In this document: piece after piece, positions 15,926 to 23,440 of the stretch
Position numbering within the stretch: the stretch's first letter is position 1
How the letters are laid out: every line of letters starts with the position of its first letter
From: a bacterium
GTDB taxonomy: Bacteria > SAR324 > XYD2-FULL-50-16
Reading direction: 5' to 3'
Assembly: GCA_018830885.1 (NCBI GenBank)
Contig: JAHJRI010000203.1
Coordinates: 1 to 32,718 of the forward strand
DNA length: 32,718 bases
The notes under the pieces: generated by a model
The model's input: only the letters and a program-made list of their open reading frames with translations
Told to the model about the DNA's origin: nothing
Database searches by the model: none
Translations under genes and position numbers: made by a program

Positions 15926-17214
15926 AGCTGTTTCATGGGGTCGGCGCTGCGCCGTTTCCTGGGTTTCGGGTCATGTTCAGGATACCCCACGGTTTCTGAG
16001 CGATTCAGAAATGCCCGAAGTTCTGGTGAGATTCCGATTTGGTCTGACGCTGCCACTGGCTGGGGCAGTTCCACAGAATTGTAAGTGTTCCAGAAGAGAA
16101 TGGACCGTCGCTGATCCTGGTCTTTTCTGCAGTGGTCCAGCGCGGCGGCAAAGGCTTTGGACGTATAGCAGGGATCAAGGGAAATCCCTTTTCGGGTTTT
16201 CATCTGTTCATGGGCATCACCACCTGCGAGGGTCGGATGGCCATAGCCGGCCCCCAGGTACTCATCCAGCAGGACAGGGGCCGGTATCGACACTTCCGGC
16301 AGATTCGGGGATCGGTCCTTCAGGTACCGGTAGGTTTGTTGCGCCAGTTTGCGGATGGCACCGGCAGTGCACACGGCAAAGGGACCGAAATGGGACAGGG
16401 AGACCCTGACCCCCACCACTGTTGTTTCCAACCCCGCCAGTTGGCATCCAAGCAGGAGTCCCGCCATGGTCCCGCTGGATCCCACGGGACAAAAAATGCA
16501 GGCCGGTTCCGGCATCAGACCGCAGTCCACCTGTTCTTTCAATTCCAGGGCCGCATTGACATAGCCGATGGTTCCCACCGTATTGGACCCACCCGGCGCC
16601 AGAAAGTAGGTGGACAGGAACCGTACCCGCTGTTTGACAAAGTAATCCAGGACTGTCCTGAACAGCGATTGCTTGTAAACGATGTCTGCATGAGTGCTGC
16701 ACAGGTGCCACAGGTTGTTTTTGACATTCAGGGTGACCGGTTGATCGAACAGCAGGATGGTGCAATCCAGCCCCAGGATGTCGCAGAAGATCGCCGTTGC
16801 CAAACCGTGGTTGGTGCCGATGGCGCCAAAGGTGACAACGCGTTTTTTTCCCTGCTGCAGGGCCTCTCCCAGGGAAAACTCCAGTTTCCTGATTTTGTTG
16901 CCACCGTAAATAGAGGAGGAACGGTCGTCCCGCTTGATCCAGAGATTGCCATGCCCAAAGCCCGGCAACGGTTCGATGGGTGTGGGTTGTAGTCCCAGGT
17001 CGACCCATGGGATGCGGCCCCGGAATTCGGGAAACCATCTGAAAATGACAGGTTCTGCACTGTTCTGATCCATCCCGGTTCTCATATCGCCATATCTGGG
17101 TTTTGAGCTGAATGCCCCGTTCAAGGAGGAATCGACAGCGGATTCGATCATAGACGATCCCTGCAGGGTCGAAAAGGATGAAACATCCGATTTTAATCGG
17201 GAAACTGAGATCAA
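15922..17214 (-). CDS. PLP-dependent ACC deaminase/D-cysteine desulfhydrase family enzyme
   Basis: A PLP enzyme of the tryptophan-synthase-beta fold. The Schiff-base lysine is Lys107 in IYGGNKIRKLEF, and KRDD at 94-97 precedes it as usual. The loop that in ACC deaminase reads QSN is GTNH here (Thr134-Asn135-His136), so the nucleophilic Ser is replaced by Thr. APGGSN and PVGSSGTMAG later in the chain are the phosphate- and cofactor-binding loops. From TTG 17214 the product has 430 residues; about 50 N-terminal residues lie before the conserved core. ATG 17151 has a good AGGGA and may be the true start. It follows the M28 peptidase gene by 19 bases and overlaps the propeller gene. Substrate unknown; members act on D-cysteine, ACC and related amino acids. 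Confidence 0.85.
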   Translation of the reverse strand: MISVSRLKSDVSSFSTLQGSSMIESAVDSSLNGAFSSKPRYGDMRTGMDQNSAEPVIFRWFPEFRGRIPWVDLGLQPTPIEPLPGFGHGNLWIKRDDRSSSIYGGNKIRKLEFSLGEALQQGKKRVVTFGAIGTNHGLATAIFCDILGLDCTILLFDQPVTLNVKNNLWHLCSTHADIVYKQSLFRTVLDYFVKQRVRFLSTYFLAPGGSNTVGTIGYVNAALELKEQVDCGLMPEPACIFCPVGSSGTMAGLLLGCQLAGLETTVVGVRVSLSHFGPFAVCTAGAIRKLAQQTYRYLKDRSPNLPEVSIPAPVLLDEYLGAGYGHPTLAGGDAHEQMKTRKGISLDPCYTSKAFAAALDHCRKDQDQRRSILFWNTYNSVELPQPVAASDQIGISPELRAFLNRSETVGYPEHDPKPRKRRSADPMKQL

Positions 17215-17233
17215 TCAGTGACCCTTCTCCCGG

Positions 17234-18445
17234 TTACCCGCTTCCCGATGACCTGTCAGCGGGTTGAGGAGGATAGGACTCGATGAATTTCTCCAGTACC
17301 TTGATTCCCAGGGCGATATTGGCGGGGTTGGCCCGCGCCATATTGTCCTGGATCGAGTGAAAACCGCCATAACCGCTACCGGGGTTTCCATCGTGCCCGA
17401 TGGTGAGGGATGGTATGCCCGCCGCCAGAAAGGGAAATGCATCGTTGATACCCCCGCTGATCACGGTCATTGGGTTGCCGGTCATACCCTTCCAGACCTT
17501 GTTCAGCCGTTCCGCCAGGACCGGATCTGATTTGTAGGACCGGAAGAGACCGCTGGAGGTGCTGGTTGCGTAGTACAGATTTCCGTTCTGCCCGATCAGT
17601 TCGAGGCTGATTAGTGCGGTCGGTCGGAGGGGCGCAATCCGGCCGTTGTCATATCGCTGTTTTACATACCAGCGTGCCCCGTGGAGACCCGTTTCTTCAC
17701 CGCTGGTCAGAAGGATCGTGATATTGCTGTCGCCTGTATCGACCCGGCCTTCACGGATGTCTTTGGCCATGGCCAGCAGCACAAGAACCGATGCCCCATC
17801 GTCTATCGTTCCGAAACTCTGGGAATGCTCGTCCATCAACATATACCCCCCCAGCCAGGAAAACGCAAAACCGGCATAAATCACATAACTGGCGGTCAGC
17901 AGCCAGGCCCCCAGACGAAACGGCATCAGTCGTAAAAACGCCATGCGATTCGCCAGAAAAGCCCACAAGCAGAGCAAAAGACAGAGCACCAGGAAAAATG
18001 GAAAGCGTTTCTGGATGTAGCTGCGCTGGATATGGTCCCAGAAGTCGGTCTTGGAATCGTAGTGGGCAGTGAAAATAAGTTCCCGTGCTGCATCGGGCAC
18101 GGTATGGGTGATAATGATATTCTCAGTCGGTTTCTGGATCAGCGCTGAGACAGTCGGTACCGAGAATTCCACCTCCAGGACCAGCATCAGGACAATGGCC
18201 GCCACGGCGATGAAGGCCGGCAATGGCTTGCGTCGCAGGATGAAAAGGGCAAAAAGGCTGGACAGTATCAGAATGGACAATCCCATCAGGAAGTTCTGAT
18301 GATATCGCAGCGAAAACACCTGTTCCGTGAAGGGAATATTCCATGCGGTGAGCAGTTCCCTGATCATGGCGGCAGTTTGTTTGAGGGCCGGGCTGTGACC
18401 GGGTCTTGGCACAGATAGTGTTTCCAGAAGAACCATCAAATCCAT
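17234..18445 (-). CDS. Membrane-embedded M28-family metallopeptidase
   Basis: A 403-residue zinc aminopeptidase-like protein. M28 residues are visible: His128 in TAHYDS, Asp215 in GTIDDGAS, Glu250-Glu251 in SGEETGLHGA, Glu282 in SLELIG and His363 in GFHSIQDN. Four hydrophobic segments interrupt the fold: about 50-71 and 76-92 before the first ligand, and about 148-167 and 177-200 between the first and second ligand. Because they come in pairs, all catalytic pieces can stay on one side of the membrane. There is no signal peptide. GGGAG upstream supports the ATG. It lies 16 bases after the GMC oxidoreductase gene and 19 before the PLP-enzyme gene. Likely substrates are small peptides or N-acyl or amide-linked amino acids; none can be named. 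Confidence 0.88.
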   Translation of the reverse strand: MDLMVLLETLSVPRPGHSPALKQTAAMIRELLTAWNIPFTEQVFSLRYHQNFLMGLSILILSSLFALFILRRKPLPAFIAVAAIVLMLVLEVEFSVPTVSALIQKPTENIIITHTVPDAARELIFTAHYDSKTDFWDHIQRSYIQKRFPFFLVLCLLLCLWAFLANRMAFLRLMPFRLGAWLLTASYVIYAGFAFSWLGGYMLMDEHSQSFGTIDDGASVLVLLAMAKDIREGRVDTGDSNITILLTSGEETGLHGARWYVKQRYDNGRIAPLRPTALISLELIGQNGNLYYATSTSSGLFRSYKSDPVLAERLNKVWKGMTGNPMTVISGGINDAFPFLAAGIPSLTIGHDGNPGSGYGGFHSIQDNMARANPANIALGIKVLEKFIESYPPQPADRSSGSG

Positions 18446-18461
18446 TTTTCAGCTCTCCCGG

Positions 18462-19790
18462 TCATCTTTTACCGACTAGATGGGCGGCCAGTCGTTTTCC
18501 CAGACCGATAATGGAGAGGACTGTCGGTCGATCCAGTGACTCGGGAAATACGCCCGCATCACAGACATAAAGCCCCCTGGTTTCGCTTTGCAGATTGGTA
18601 TCCAGCATCTCTCCGATACGAACGGTGCCACTCGGATGGGTACCCCGCAGGGGAGACATGAAAATCGATGATCGCCTGGCTCCCGCCTCAACCAGTATTT
18701 TCTGACAGAGGTCGTAGGCATGATTCTGCTTTTCCCGGTCTGTAGCAGTCAGGCCTTTACTGATCCTGCCGTCCGGATACAGGTTGCCGGAAATATCATC
18801 CTTCAGTTTGATCATGACACCCATCATTTTATGCCACTGCGCCCAGCGGAGAGCCGGTCCGATACCCTTCCTGATGGCGATCATGGGATACAGCAGAAAT
18901 GGGTCGGTCAGTGTGCTGAGCATGTAGCCGACGTCATCATTTTCCCAGGACCAGGTCATGGGGGGTTCGTTACCGGTACCGTTCTGACTGGAGAAACCGT
19001 AAACCATGACGGTGGTGTCCATGGCCATGCCGACACCGGCATCCTTCAAGCCGGAATTCTGTAGAATACGCGGCGACCCGAGTCCCCCGGCAGCCAGAAT
19101 CACAGTTTCTGCCCGGGCTGTAAATTTTCTGCCACGGATGTGACCTTCAACGCCGACTGCCTGGCCGTCCTCAATCAGAACCCGACTGACACGGGCCGAT
19201 GTCTTCAGTTCGGCACCGTTCTGCACAGCCTCATCGACCCATTCGGCGGCGTTCCATTTGGCCCCGCAGCGGCAGCCGAGCATGGTGGTTGCATGACACT
19301 TGAATTTTTTATTCAGGGCGACACTCCGCCGGGGGTCCATAAATTTTGGCTGGGGGTACCAGTCATATCCCAGGGCCCCCGCCGCCTGAGCGATACGGGT
19401 GGAGGCTTCGCCTCTCAGCGCCTCGGGCAGTGGCTGGATATTCAGCTCCGTGATCGTCTCTGCCACCTCCCGGTCGATATTGACACCATAGCGGTCCTTC
19501 AACCAGGCGGGCGGTGGCGCTGCACATCCGCAATACATGCTGGTTGCACCGCCAAGCATGATGGGTGCAATGATGTTCAGGCCTTCCTGCGTGTACAGGA
19601 AACTCATCTTTTCAGTATAGATCAAGGCCCCCAGGTAGGTGCCATAATAAACTGTGTCCCTGTAATCCCTGCCCCGCTCCAGGATCAGCACCTTTTTCCC
19701 GTCCCGGGAAAGCGCCCGCGCAGCGGTTGCACCCCCCGGTCCGGAACCGACGACGATGACATCAGCAGTATAGGTAGGTCGGGCTGTCAT
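18462..19790 (-). CDS. GMC-family FAD-dependent oxidoreductase
   Basis: A 442-residue flavoprotein. FAD is bound by the N-terminal Rossmann motif VVGSGPGGATAA (13-24) and ILERGRDY. Further marks are the Cys-containing block LGCRCGAKWNAAEW (171-184), AAGGLGSPRIL (233-243) and the C-terminal block GTHPSGTVRIG with His385 as expected active-site base, followed by RPTVLSIIGLGKRLA. This set is typical of cholesterol-oxidase-like and long-chain-alcohol-oxidase-like GMC enzymes that oxidise alcohols. AGGAGA lies five bases before the ATG. The gene is 13 bases after the enolase-superfamily gene and 16 before the peptidase gene, so co-transcription is very likely. In an anaerobe a dehydrogenase acting with another electron acceptor is more plausible than an oxidase. 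Confidence 0.9.
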   Translation of the reverse strand: MTARPTYTADVIVVGSGPGGATAARALSRDGKKVLILERGRDYRDTVYYGTYLGALIYTEKMSFLYTQEGLNIIAPIMLGGATSMYCGCAAPPPAWLKDRYGVNIDREVAETITELNIQPLPEALRGEASTRIAQAAGALGYDWYPQPKFMDPRRSVALNKKFKCHATTMLGCRCGAKWNAAEWVDEAVQNGAELKTSARVSRVLIEDGQAVGVEGHIRGRKFTARAETVILAAGGLGSPRILQNSGLKDAGVGMAMDTTVMVYGFSSQNGTGNEPPMTWSWENDDVGYMLSTLTDPFLLYPMIAIRKGIGPALRWAQWHKMMGVMIKLKDDISGNLYPDGRISKGLTATDREKQNHAYDLCQKILVEAGARRSSIFMSPLRGTHPSGTVRIGEMLDTNLQSETRGLYVCDAGVFPESLDRPTVLSIIGLGKRLAAHLVGKR

Positions 19791-19803
19791 TCTCTTCTCC
19801 TCT

Positions 19804-21024
19804 CTATCCCTTCCTCTTTTTCAGCGCCAGGGCTTGTTTAAGGCCTTTTTCCCGGATCACCTTGATCTTCAGACCGAATTCCGTCAGTTTGAAAAACCGT
19901 TTCCCATATTTCTTCAGCAGTTTTTGATTGATTTCAAAACCAAGTCCCGGTTTTCTGAATGGATGCAGCAGGCCTTTACCGTCCGGCAGGATAGGGTCGA
20001 TAATGCCCTCCCTGAACTCGGGAATCCATGACGGCTCCTCCAGAGGATATTCGACCGGCTTGGTGTTGTCTTTATCGGCCAGGACCAGATTCCAGTTGAT
20101 ATGGAAACCGATCCCGTTGGTCCAGGTGTGGGGGGAATATAACCGCTTCTTTGTCTTGCACATCTCGATCACCTGCATGACCTGGGCGATGCCGCCGGCA
20201 AAAACCGCATCCGGCTGATAGATATCGAAACAGTCCTTTTCAAACATGATCTTGATCTCATCCCAGCCATAATTCAATTCGGCACCGGAAATCTTGACTT
20301 TCGAGAATTTCTTCAGGGCCGCATTACCGTCATAGTCCCTGGAATCGAGGGGTTCCTCGAGCCAATCGATCCGGTTGTCGTGACAGGCGGCGGCAAACTC
20401 CTTGGCCCTTTTCAGGTCCCAGGCCGGGATCCGGTCCACAATAGAGACCAGCCAGCCCTGGTTGGCATCCACCCCCAGTACCATCTCATCGCCAACCCCC
20501 TTGCGGACAACTTCAATCTGGCGGATATCATCTGCCAGGGAAATGTTTTTTACCCGGAGTTTGGCTGTTTTAAACCCCCTCTCTTTCATTGCCAGCAATT
20601 CCTCCACCCGCTTTTCCGGCGCATGCATCTCCCCGGTGGAGAGGTAGACCGGAATCGAACGGGCATCCCCACCCAGAACCTCATAAACCGGCTTGTTTGC
20701 CTTTTTGCCGATAATGTCCCAGCAGGCCGGCTCAATCCAGAAATTCCGCCAGCCCAAAAATCCGGCCTGCTTCAGCAGGCTCTGGATTCGGTCGATGTCC
20801 GTGGGATCCGCACCGATCAGGTAGCCTCCCAGGAGATCCCCCAGGCCGGCCCTCTCCCGCCCCATGGCGATACCGGCAGAATATCCCTCAATCCCCTCGT
20901 CTGTCCCTATTTTAATCAGGGTAAACTGGTTCAGGGTCTGCGGATAACCGGGGATCCAGGTCGGCCAGAAGGTTTCCTTGAGGGGAATGGACACATGGTA
21001 CAGTTCAATGCTGGTAATTTTCAT
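19804..21024 (-). CDS. Enolase-superfamily (mandelate racemase/muconate lactonising type) enzyme
   Basis: A 406-residue two-domain enzyme. The capping domain covers about 1-125 and the barrel follows. Metal ligands are Asp186 in GVDANQGW, Glu223/Glu224 in WLEEPLD and Glu249 in SGAELNYG; His299 in SPHTW is the expected base on the last strands. The usual KxK pair is KLR here (Lys155, Arg157), so the second Lys is Arg. Such enzymes abstract the alpha proton of a carboxylate for dehydration, racemisation or cycloisomerisation. AGAGGTGA just upstream supports the ATG. It leads the minus-strand operon with the GMC oxidoreductase, M28 peptidase, PLP enzyme and propeller. Acid-sugar dehydratase is the commonest activity in the family, but specificity is open. 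Confidence 0.88.
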   Translation of the reverse strand: MKITSIELYHVSIPLKETFWPTWIPGYPQTLNQFTLIKIGTDEGIEGYSAGIAMGRERAGLGDLLGGYLIGADPTDIDRIQSLLKQAGFLGWRNFWIEPACWDIIGKKANKPVYEVLGGDARSIPVYLSTGEMHAPEKRVEELLAMKERGFKTAKLRVKNISLADDIRQIEVVRKGVGDEMVLGVDANQGWLVSIVDRIPAWDLKRAKEFAAACHDNRIDWLEEPLDSRDYDGNAALKKFSKVKISGAELNYGWDEIKIMFEKDCFDIYQPDAVFAGGIAQVMQVIEMCKTKKRLYSPHTWTNGIGFHINWNLVLADKDNTKPVEYPLEEPSWIPEFREGIIDPILPDGKGLLHPFRKPGLGFEINQKLLKKYGKRFFKLTEFGLKIKVIREKGLKQALALKKRKG

Positions 21025-21056
21025 GGGTCACCTCTTCGATTCGGGAATTAAATACA

Positions 21057-21078
21057 GGTCTCAAAAACGGCTGAGACC
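21057..21078. promoter_or_regulatory. Inverted repeat in the leader of the enolase-superfamily operon
   Basis: GGTCTCA at 21057-21063 pairs perfectly with TGAGACC at 21072-21078 over an 8-base loop, 33 bases before the operon's start codon. It may be an operator or a transcript stem-loop; no promoter could be assigned with confidence. Confidence 0.35.
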
Positions 21079-21165
21079 GGAATAAATTCAAAAAACGATC
21101 CCCACAGATAATGGATGGCGTTTGCCCGACTCTTTTTTCAAAAGAAAGGTCCGCTGAAGCCATCC

Positions 21166-21180
21166 CTTTTCCAGGAAAAG
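21166..21180. promoter_or_regulatory. 15-bp palindrome upstream of the enolase-superfamily operon
   Basis: CTTTTCC-A-GGAAAAG is a perfect 7+1+7 palindrome about 140 bases upstream of the first gene of the operon. The symmetry and position suit a repressor site. It may also act as the 3' hairpin of the ywbE transcript, although no T-run follows. Confidence 0.3.
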
Positions 21181-21322
21181 CCCGGCCCGTCTTTGGTATC
21201 GCGGGGCGCTTTTGACCGTGAGTCCCGGTTGGAAAAAAAGAGGGTCTGCCAGATACGATAACTAGGACAAAACAGCAGCCCTGTCAAGGATTTAAGAGCC
21301 GGGGTGGGTAGGGGAAGAGTTC

Positions 21323-21514
21323 CTAACCGATTGCTTTGACCCGACCGATATCGCCGCTGGTCAATCTGACTTTGATACCATGGGGATGGGACGGAGAACG
21401 GGTCAGGATATCCCTGACCACACCTTCGGTCAGTTTGCCGGTTTTCTGGTCTTTCTTCAGTACGATCCTGACCGTGATCCCCTGCATGATATCGGATCTT
21501 TTCGGGGTATCCAT
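21323..21514 (-). CDS. ywbE: YwbE-family protein (DUF2196)
   Basis: A 63-residue protein matching the short YwbE family: ITVRIVLKKDQKTGKLTEG followed by VVRDILTRSPSHPHGIKVRL and DIGRVKAI, nearly the whole length of Bacillus YwbE. The function is not established; the fold resembles small RNA- or nucleic-acid-binding beta proteins. The frame is open to a TTG at 21535, but GAAGGAG lies inside that stretch and is correctly placed for initiation at the TTG/ATG pair at 21517/21514. It is read in the same direction as the flavin monooxygenase gene upstream, 152 bases away, so co-transcription is possible. Confidence 0.88.
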   Translation of the reverse strand: MDTPKRSDIMQGITVRIVLKKDQKTGKLTEGVVRDILTRSPSHPHGIKVRLTSGDIGRVKAIG

Positions 21515-21666
21515 CAATTGTTGAATCTCCTTCAAATTTTATGGTTGATTGGATGGGTCTGCACCGCAGACCGTTTCCTGTCCTTCGTTGTGTCATACCG
21601 GACATGTGGGCCTGCACAAGACATGCAATACCCGATCTGGGGCTGCATGTCCCGGGTATGACCGTT

Positions 21667-22959
21667 TCAGTGATCCTCAAGCGCCTGGATGTGTTGATGG
21701 ATCAGCGAGAGGTATTCCCCCTTGTGAACATAGTAGGCCATCCGATCCAGGTTCAGATAGGTCATGCCCCCGTCACAGCGCCTGGCCACCTGTTGTTGCT
21801 TGATTTTCCGGAACTGGAAAGCCGATGCTTTTTGTTCCGTCAGCTGTTTCAGATACAGCGCAACCAGCCGGGCCTGATCATCCCTGCCCTGCCAGCCCAG
21901 ACCCGCCGCTTCCACCATCCCCATCAGGAAAAGATCGTCCCGTTCCGGGTGAAACACGTTCAAATAGAGCATGGGTGCCGCTCCTTGCCAGTTGAGAAGG
22001 GATTGATCGATGAAATGGTAGTCCAATTCATACCCGGTGGCCTCCAGAATCAGGTCGTATTCCGACTGGGACTGGTCTTCAAAAACCACGGTCTTTTCTG
22101 CTATGGAGGCGATGCCCGGCCTGGGGGTGATATCTCCGTGACCGAGGTGATGAAGCACCAGGGAATTGACGACCGGGTGGGATTCATACAGCCTGTAGTC
22201 GGGATCGGGCAGACCATAATCGCTTGGTTTTCCGACCAGCATCCGGATGATTGCGCCATCAACAGCCTGTTTGAGTCGGTTGGGGAGTTTGATTTTGCCG
22301 CCGATGGTATCGATCGGCTTTCCCATGACAAACTTGGGCAGGAAGTAATACCCCCGGCGCACGACGATATCGACCGATCGAGCATGATGTACCGCATCCA
22401 CGGCGATATCGCAGCCACTGTTCCCGCATCCGATAATCAGTACCCGTTGACCATCAAAGATGTCGGCGGTTTTGTATGCGGCACTGTGCAGCCGGGTTCC
22501 CGTATAGTCCCCGGGGAGCCGGATCCGTTTGGGTTTATGGAGGGTTCCATTGGCAATCAGGACACCTGCGACGCTGACCATGTGCTGTCCCTGCTGATCT
22601 TCCACCAGCAGCTGCCAGTGATCCTGCACCGGTTTGGCTTCAATGACGCTGGTTCTGAAACGGTAACTCGGATAGAGCTCAAATTGGGTGGCATAGGCCT
22701 GAAAATAGTGTTTCATCAGGGCGTGCCCGGGATAGGCGGGGGTCCCGGGAGGCATGGGAAATTCGGTAAACTCCGTCATTGTTCTGGAGGAGATCAGGTG
22801 GGCGGACTGGTACATGGTGCTGGTGGGACTGTCTATGTCCCAGAGTCCGCCGACATCGGAATTGGTTTCGAATCCGATGAAAGGGATGTCGACCTGTTTC
22901 AACCTCCTGGCAGTGCACAAGCCCATGGGACCTGCACCAATAACCGCATATGGCAACAT
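21667..22959 (-). CDS. Flavin-containing monooxygenase-like protein
   Basis: A 430-residue protein with two dinucleotide-binding motifs: GAGPMG (8-13) for FAD and GCGNSG (177-182) for NADPH. Between them the class B monooxygenase fingerprint (F/Y)xGxxxHxxxY is present at 152-162 (Tyr152, Gly154, His158, Tyr162). EATGYELDY near the C-terminus is the usual ATG motif. These enzymes insert one oxygen atom from O2 at N, S or carbonyl carbon. The frame extends to a TTG at 22983, but AAGGAAG six bases before ATG 22959 and the position of the Rossmann motif make 22959 the start. A perfect 15-bp dyad lies 44 bases upstream. Substrate unknown. An O2-using enzyme is unexpected if the host is a strict anaerobe. 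Confidence 0.88.
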   Translation of the reverse strand: MLPYAVIGAGPMGLCTARRLKQVDIPFIGFETNSDVGGLWDIDSPTSTMYQSAHLISSRTMTEFTEFPMPPGTPAYPGHALMKHYFQAYATQFELYPSYRFRTSVIEAKPVQDHWQLLVEDQQGQHMVSVAGVLIANGTLHKPKRIRLPGDYTGTRLHSAAYKTADIFDGQRVLIIGCGNSGCDIAVDAVHHARSVDIVVRRGYYFLPKFVMGKPIDTIGGKIKLPNRLKQAVDGAIIRMLVGKPSDYGLPDPDYRLYESHPVVNSLVLHHLGHGDITPRPGIASIAEKTVVFEDQSQSEYDLILEATGYELDYHFIDQSLLNWQGAAPMLYLNVFHPERDDLFLMGMVEAAGLGWQGRDDQARLVALYLKQLTEQKASAFQFRKIKQQQVARRCDGGMTYLNLDRMAYYVHKGEYLSLIHQHIQALEDH

Positions 22960-23002
22960 GGGTTCTTCCTTAGGATAATTCAAATGGGACCATTGAGGTG
23001 GT

Positions 23003-23017
23003 TGTCTGAATCAGACA
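23003..23017. promoter_or_regulatory. 15-bp dyad, probable operator of the monooxygenase gene
   Basis: TGTCTGA-A-TCAGACA is a perfect palindrome 44 bases upstream of the monooxygenase start, in the divergent intergenic region. Length and position fit a dimeric repressor site. Confidence 0.45.
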
Positions 23018-23088
23018 GGTTGCCTGAAAGTTGACTCCGCTGTTTTTGGGATGTGTTCTGCGGTTCAACCCGGTCCGAGTCTTCAGTG

Positions 23089-23104
23089 TGACATGTTGAT
23101 GTCA
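23089..23104. promoter_or_regulatory. 16-bp inverted repeat in the divergent region
   Basis: TGACAT-GTTG-ATGTCA is a perfect 6+4+6 dyad about 100 bases upstream of the -35 of the plus-strand promoter and 130 bases upstream of the monooxygenase start. It could serve either gene. Confidence 0.35.
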
Positions 23105-23203
23105 AGGCGTCCACCGCTTGTTGGATCATCCCTGCCGGTTTAAAAAGTTACGCCCCCGGGTTGAAGAGGGGAGACAGACTGTTTGAATTCGGAAAAACAC
23201 TGC

Positions 23204-23232
23204 TTGACACTGGCCGGGGGTTTTTTTATGAT
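23204..23232 (+). promoter_or_regulatory. Strong sigma-70 promoter
   Basis: TTGACA at 23204-23209 and TATGAT at 23227-23232 are separated by exactly 17 bases, close to the full housekeeping consensus. The predicted start is near 23239-23240. It drives the activator and methyltransferase genes through a leader of about 200 bases. Confidence 0.75.
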
Positions 23233-23240
23233 CGGGATTT

Positions 23241-23276
23241 CGCCCCTGCAATTCAGACAAGGGGCGCAGCGCGCCC
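23241..23276 (+). promoter_or_regulatory. Leader with two mutually exclusive stems, possible riboswitch or attenuator
   Basis: Right at the predicted transcript start, CGCCCCT (23241-23247) pairs with AGGGGCG (23260-23266). An overlapping alternative pairs GGGCGC (23262-23267) with GCGCCC (23271-23276). Both stems are perfect and share bases, so they cannot form together. The full leader runs to the start codon at 23441. I could not match it to a known class such as cobalamin, SAM or SAH. No T-run follows, so control by intrinsic termination at this point is unlikely. Confidence 0.35.
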
Positions 23277-23440
23277 GGGGATTCCCTTCTGCCACTGCTT
23301 GGACCTGTCAAGTGATTCCTCTGGAAGATGAAACCGTCAAATAATGCAGTGCATGACGCCATCTCCGGAAAGTGAAAAGCGATTTCAAGACCGTCAGCTG
23401 GAATGGAACCGGATCGAGAAACACGCAATCATTTTTATCC

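Noticed and set aside
21541..23034. A 497-codon plus-strand open frame opposite the monooxygenase gene
   Set aside because: It is the mirror of a clear flavin monooxygenase on the minus strand, and its translation has no domain; long antisense frames are common at this base composition.
23270..23310. GCCACTG in the leader, reminiscent of a cobalamin riboswitch segment
   Set aside because: The other conserved cobalamin blocks (GGGAAGG, CCCGCAAC, B12 box) are absent, so a 7-base match is not meaningful.
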